A stretch of 19,042 bases of DNA, taken from the NCBI GenBank assembly GCA_963205525.1, contig CAUJJP010000192.1:1-19042 (forward strand), in the 5' to 3' direction. The number at the start of each line of letters is the position of its first letter. Positions within the stretch are counted from its first letter, which is position 1. The notes beneath the pieces are model-generated. The model had not been told where the DNA came from. It saw only the letters and a list, made by a program, of their open reading frames with translations, and did not search any database. The DNA comes from Pseudomonadota bacterium. Lineage in GTDB: Bacteria; Pseudomonadota; Gammaproteobacteria; Burkholderiales; Burkholderiaceae. Of this stretch, positions 15,207 through 19,042 are shown in pieces. The translations under genes were made by a program, and so were the position numbers.

Positions 15207-16444
15207 CGGGCGAGCAAGGCCTCCAGTGGCAGGTAGCGCACCATGTCGCCGCGCGCGATGGCCTGCTCGGGCGGGTTGTCCACCAGCCCGTCGGCCCAGA
15301 CGCTGCTGGTCAGCACGCCTGAGCTCTGGTTCATGAACAGCTCCAGCGCGCCCTGCGCGTTCACGCGCACGCGCAGGAACTCGCGCCTGCGGTCCGCGCG
15401 CGGCCAGTCGAAGTCGGCACGCGCCTGCAGCGGCGCCGGCCCCGCCGCCGGCATGCCCTGGATGACGCGCAGCACCGGCGCCACCGCGAGCAAGAAGGTG
15501 ACGAAGCTGGACACCGGGTTGCCCGGCAGGCCGACGAACAAGGCCGCACCGACCTGGCCGAAGGCCAGCGGCTTGCCCGGCTTGACCGCGATCTGCCACA
15601 GATCGAGCCGGCCTTCGGCGCGCACCGCCGGCCGCAGATGGTCTTCCTCGCCGACCGAGACGCCGCCGCTGCTCAGGATCAGGTCGTGCCCCTCGGCGGC
15701 GCGCCGCAGCGCCTGCCGGGTGGCGTCCAGGCGGTCGGGGACGATGCCCAGGTCGCTCACCTCGCAGCCGGCTGCTTCCAGCAGGCCGCGCAAGGTGTAG
15801 CGGTTGGAGTTGTAGATCGCGCCCGGCGGCAGCGGCTGGCCCGGCATCACGAGTTCGTCGCCGGTGGAGAACAGCGCCACCCGCGGCCGCCGCAGCACGC
15901 TCAGGCGGGCGGCGCCGACCGAGGCCGCGAGCCCCAGCGCCTGCGGCGTCAGGCGCGATCCGGCGTGCAGGACGGTGGCGCCCTGCTGCACGTCCTCGCC
16001 GCGGCGGCGTATCCACTGGCCCGGCCGTGCCGGCAGCTCGACGCGCACCGCGCCCAGGCCGTCGTCCGCCGCCGGCAGCGCCTGGCAGTGCTCCTGCATG
16101 ACCACCGCATCGGCGCCGGGCGGGATCTGCGCGCCGGTGAAGATGCGCGCCGCCGTGCCAGGCAGCAGCGGCTGGCCGACCACGCCGGCCGGGATGCGCT
16201 GGCTCACCGGCAGCACGCTGCCTGCGCCCGCCGCGTCGGCGGCGCGCAGCGCGTAGCCGTCCATCGCCGTGTTGTCGGCCGGCGGCACCGCCAGCAGCGA
16301 CACCACGTCCTGCGCCAGCACGCGGCCGCGCGCTTCGAAGGTGTCGACGCTCTCGGTCTGGGCGATGCGCTGCGCCTGCGCGCCCGCGGCCAGCCGCGCC
16401 AGCGCCTCGTCCAGGCTGATCAGCGCCGGCCTGGGCTCAGCCAC
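15203..16444 (-). CDS. moeA: Molybdopterin molybdenumtransferase MoeA
   Basis: This 413-residue protein inserts molybdate into adenylated molybdopterin. Conserved blocks appear in order: PPADNTAMDGYAL (54-66, with Asp62 matching the catalytic Asp of the family), FTGAQIPPGADAVVMQE, FSTGDELVMPGQPLPPGAIY, SSGGVSVGEEDHL, VKPGKPLAFG and FVGLPGNPVSSFV. The start is GTG 16444, which overlaps the end of thrC by eight bases; no better start exists before the conserved region. The end overlaps moaD by four bases. The placement within a threonine operon is familiar from betaproteobacteria and implies transcription from upstream of hom. Confidence 0.94.
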   Translation of the reverse strand: MAEPRPALISLDEALARLAAGAQAQRIAQTESVDTFEARGRVLAQDVVSLLAVPPADNTAMDGYALRAADAAGAGSVLPVSQRIPAGVVGQPLLPGTAARIFTGAQIPPGADAVVMQEHCQALPAADDGLGAVRVELPARPGQWIRRRGEDVQQGATVLHAGSRLTPQALGLAASVGAARLSVLRRPRVALFSTGDELVMPGQPLPPGAIYNSNRYTLRGLLEAAGCEVSDLGIVPDRLDATRQALRRAAEGHDLILSSGGVSVGEEDHLRPAVRAEGRLDLWQIAVKPGKPLAFGQVGAALFVGLPGNPVSSFVTFLLAVAPVLRVIQGMPAAGPAPLQARADFDWPRADRRREFLRVRVNAQGALELFMNQSSGVLTSSVWADGLVDNPPEQAIARGDMVRYLPLEALLAR

Positions 16445-17846
16445 AGTGGGTCTCGATGTAGGCCTTCACGCGCTCAGTATCGACCGGCAGGACGGTGAAG
16501 CGGCGCGGCCGCGCTTCGATGTCCTCGAAGCCGGCGGGGCGTTGCGGCTCCATGCCCAGCGCCTCGCGGATGGTGCTGGCGAACTTGGCCGGCAGCGCGG
16601 TCTCGAGCACGATCATCGGCACCCCGGGGTCCAGGTGCTCGCGCGCCACCTTCAGCCCGTCGGCGGTGTGCGGGTCGATCATGCTGCCGCAGCGCTGCCA
16701 GGCGTCGCGGATGGTGGCGAGGCGGTCGGCGTGCGTGCTGCGCCCGGAGACGAAGCCGAACTCGGCGACGCGCGCGAACTCCTGCGGCGTCAGCGTGAAG
16801 CCGCCATCGCGCTCCAGCGCCTGGCCGAACAGGGCGCGCGTGCGCACGCTGTCGCGCCCCAGGAGGTCGAAGACGAAGCGCTCGAAGTTGCTCGCCTTGC
16901 TGATGTCCATCGAGGGGCTGGAGGTCTCGTGCGTCTCGGCCGCGCTGCGCACCCGGTAGCGGCCGGTGCGGAAGAACTCGTCGAGGACGTCGTTCTCGTT
17001 CGTGGCCACCACCAGGCGCGCGATCGGCAGCCCCATCATGCGCGCCACGTGGCCGGCGCAGACGTTGCCGAAGTTGCCCGAAGGGACGGCGAAGCTGACG
17101 CGCTCTTCGTTGCTGCGCGTGGCCTGGAAGTAGCCCGCGAAGTAGTACACCACCTGCGCCAGCAGGCGCGCCCAGTTGATCGAGTTGACGGTGCCGATCT
17201 TCCAGCGGCGCTTGAACTCGAGGTCGTTGCCGACCTCCTTCACGATGTCCTGGCAGCAGTCGAACACGCCTTCGATGCTCAGGTTGTGGATGTTCTCGTC
17301 GTGCAGGCCGAACATCTGCGCCTGCTGGAAATCGCTCATGCGCCCGGCCGGGCTGAGCATGAACACGCGCAGGTAGTGCTTGCCGCGCATCGCGTGCTCG
17401 GCCGCGCTGCCGGTGTCGCCGCTGGTCGCGCCCAGGATGTTGAGGTGCTCGTCGCGGTGCTCCAGGGCGTACTCGAAGAGGTTGCCCAGCAGCTGCATCG
17501 CCATGTCCTTGAAGGCCAGGGTCGGCCCGTTGGACAGCGCCAGGATGTGCACGCCCTCTTCCAGCCGGCGCAGCGGCGTGATGGCGTCGCTGCCGAACAC
17601 TTCGCGGGTGTAGGTCTGCTGCGCCAGCCGGCGCAGGTCGGCGCCCGGGATGCCGTCGACGTAGAGCTTGAGGATCTCGTACGCCAGCTCGGCATAGGGC
17701 AGCGTGCGCCAGCGGTTCAGCGTGGCGTCGTCGACCCGCGGGTAGCGCACCGGCAGGAACAAGCCGCCGTCCGGCGCCAGGCCCTCGAGCAGGATGTCGG
17801 AGAAGTCGCGCGGCGTGATGTCGCCGCGGGTGCTCTGGTACCTCAA
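16437..17846 (-). CDS. thrC: Threonine synthase
   Basis: This 469-residue PLP enzyme converts O-phosphohomoserine to threonine, the last step of the pathway begun by the upstream hom. The N-terminal MRYQSTRG, the PLP lysine in LAFKDMAMQ (Lys113), ATSGDTGSAAE and VPSGNFGNV are characteristic of the long bacterial class. The start is a rare TTG (17846-17844) overlapping the hom stop as TTGA. AAGGAAGAG, inside the end of hom, lies about seven bases upstream and supports this choice, and the N-terminus matches the family. Coupled translation with hom is likely. Confidence 0.95.
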   Translation of the reverse strand: MRYQSTRGDITPRDFSDILLEGLAPDGGLFLPVRYPRVDDATLNRWRTLPYAELAYEILKLYVDGIPGADLRRLAQQTYTREVFGSDAITPLRRLEEGVHILALSNGPTLAFKDMAMQLLGNLFEYALEHRDEHLNILGATSGDTGSAAEHAMRGKHYLRVFMLSPAGRMSDFQQAQMFGLHDENIHNLSIEGVFDCCQDIVKEVGNDLEFKRRWKIGTVNSINWARLLAQVVYYFAGYFQATRSNEERVSFAVPSGNFGNVCAGHVARMMGLPIARLVVATNENDVLDEFFRTGRYRVRSAAETHETSSPSMDISKASNFERFVFDLLGRDSVRTRALFGQALERDGGFTLTPQEFARVAEFGFVSGRSTHADRLATIRDAWQRCGSMIDPHTADGLKVAREHLDPGVPMIVLETALPAKFASTIREALGMEPQRPAGFEDIEARPRRFTVLPVDTERVKAYIETHCG

Positions 17847-19042
17847 TTCAGCTCTTCCTTGCGCAGCTTGACGATGGGCGCGAGCACCGTCGGCAGGACC
17901 TGCATCTGTGCCAGCGCGGCGTCCATCCGGCCTTCGCGGGTGACGTGGGTGAGGATGATGAGGTCGGTCTGGCGCTCGCCTTCGCCGGACTCGCGTTGCA
18001 GCACGGCGTCGATGCTGATCTCGTGCTCGGCCAGGATGCCGGTGATGCGCGCCAGCACGCCAGCCTGGTCGGCCACCACCAGCCGCAGGTAGAACGAGGT
18101 CAGCACCTCGGCCATCGGCAGGATGGGCGTGGCGGCCAGGGCGCCGGGCTGGAAGGCCAGGTGCGGCACCCGGTGGTCAGGGTCGGCGGTGTGCAGCCGC
18201 GTGACGTCGACCAGATCGGCGATCACCGCGCTGGCGGTGGGTTCCGCACCGGCGCCCTTGCCGTAGTACAGCGTGGTCCCCACCGCGTCGCCATGAACGA
18301 CGACCGCATTCATCGCGCCCTCGACGTTGGCGATGAGCCGCGATGCGGGAATCAGCGTCGGGTGCACGCGCAGCTCGATGCCCCCGGCCGCCCCGGCGCC
18401 GCCCTGCACGTCGTCGCGCCGACGCGTGATGCCGAGCAGCTTGATGCGGTAGCCCAGTTGTTCGGCATAGCGGATGTCGGCCGCCTGCAGTGCACTGATG
18501 CCCTCGACGTGGCAGCGGTCGAACTGCACCGGGACGCCGAACGCGATCGCGCTCATGATGGTCGCCTTGTGCGCCGCGTCCACGCCCTCGATGTCGAATC
18601 TGGGGTCTGCCTCGGCGTAGCCCAGCCGCTGCGCATCCTTGAGCGCGGCACCGAAGTCCAGGCCCTTGGATCGCATCTCCGACAGGATGAAGTTGGTGGT
18701 TCCGTTGATGATGCCGGCGATCCACTCGATGCGGTTGGCACTCAGGCCCTCGCGCAGCGCCTTGATGATGGGCACGCCGCCGGCCACCGCAGCCTCGAAC
18801 GCCACCATCACACCGCGCCGGCTGGCGGCGTCGAAGATCTCGCTGCCGTGCACCGCGAGCAGGGCCTTGTTGGCGGTGACCACGTGCTTGCCGGCGGCGA
18901 TCGCCTCCAGCACCAGGCTGCGCGCGATGCCGCAGCCTCCGATCAGCTCGATCACGATGTCGATATCGGGGCAGGCGATCACCTGCCGCGCGTCGGCGAC
19001 CACCGTGACGCCGGACCCGACCACGGCGCGCGCGCGCGCCAC
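17843..19042 (-). CDS. hom: Homoserine dehydrogenase with ACT domain (5' end outside window)
   Basis: The final 399 codons are present; the N-terminal 40 or so residues with the GxGxxG nucleotide-binding turn lie beyond the right edge. The enzyme reduces aspartate semialdehyde to homoserine. Visible features are DIVIELIGG, the TANKALLA active-site region, AGGVPIIKALREGL, INGTTNFILSEM and GYAEADP. A C-terminal ACT domain (about the last 85 residues, VADQAGVLARITGILAEHEISIDAV) probably mediates feedback by threonine. It is directly coupled to thrC by TTGA. The apparent start at the window edge is only the truncation point. Confidence 0.95.
   Translation of the reverse strand: MARARAVVGSGVTVVADARQVIACPDIDIVIELIGGCGIARSLVLEAIAAGKHVVTANKALLAVHGSEIFDAASRRGVMVAFEAAVAGGVPIIKALREGLSANRIEWIAGIINGTTNFILSEMRSKGLDFGAALKDAQRLGYAEADPRFDIEGVDAAHKATIMSAIAFGVPVQFDRCHVEGISALQAADIRYAEQLGYRIKLLGITRRRDDVQGGAGAAGGIELRVHPTLIPASRLIANVEGAMNAVVVHGDAVGTTLYYGKGAGAEPTASAVIADLVDVTRLHTADPDHRVPHLAFQPGALAATPILPMAEVLTSFYLRLVVADQAGVLARITGILAEHEISIDAVLQRESGEGERQTDLIILTHVTREGRMDAALAQMQVLPTVLAPIVKLRKEELN

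Noticed and set aside
19022..19042. Alternating CG run at the right edge
   Set aside because: It encodes Ala-Arg codons inside hom in the expected frame, so it needs no separate explanation such as a Z-DNA element.

Overview
The window is GC-rich bacterial chromosome with dense genes, short overlaps and the operon order hom-thrC-moeA-moaD-moaE. Together with a PEP-CTERM protein and two cyclic-di-GMP enzymes, this suggests a betaproteobacterium (Burkholderiales, or less likely Rhodocyclales). That placement rests on gene order and composition only. No tRNA, rRNA, CRISPR array, insertion sequence or phage gene was seen.

Left part (1-5195). After a possible gene tail at the left edge comes a periplasmic DegP/HtrA-type protease on the minus strand. 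Its promoter carries four hexamers spaced exactly 11 bp apart, as expected for an OmpR/PhoB-type response regulator. Next on the minus strand is an EAL-CBS-GGDEF protein. It is preceded by a short, well-positioned Arg-rich leader ORF whose stop overlaps the downstream start (GTGA). Divergent from it is a secreted PEP-CTERM protein. The PEP-CTERM gene lies between two imperfect 61-bp direct repeats.

Middle (5196-11770). A minus-strand tripartite RND efflux operon (adaptor, pump, outer-membrane channel) faces a divergent TetR/AcrR-type repressor. The intergenic region holds a 24-bp palindrome whose arms match the AcrR operator as I remember it. The pump gene carries an in-frame TAA at a position that is Tyr in AcrB/MexB. 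The remaining 132 codons after it are intact and in frame, so it is either a very recent pseudogene, a readthrough case or a base-call error.

Right part (11771-19042). A membrane metal-dependent hydrolase (YdjM/COG1988 type) lies divergent from a PAS-PAS-GGDEF diguanylate cyclase. Convergent with the cyclase is the operon hom-thrC-moeA-moaD-moaE on the minus strand, joining threonine synthesis to molybdopterin cofactor synthesis through overlapping or closely spaced genes. hom runs off the right edge.

I found no clearly new multi-gene system. The points most worth checking are the nonsense codon in the pump, the 11-bp repeat array before the protease, the repeats around the PEP-CTERM gene, and the leader ORF of the EAL-GGDEF gene.
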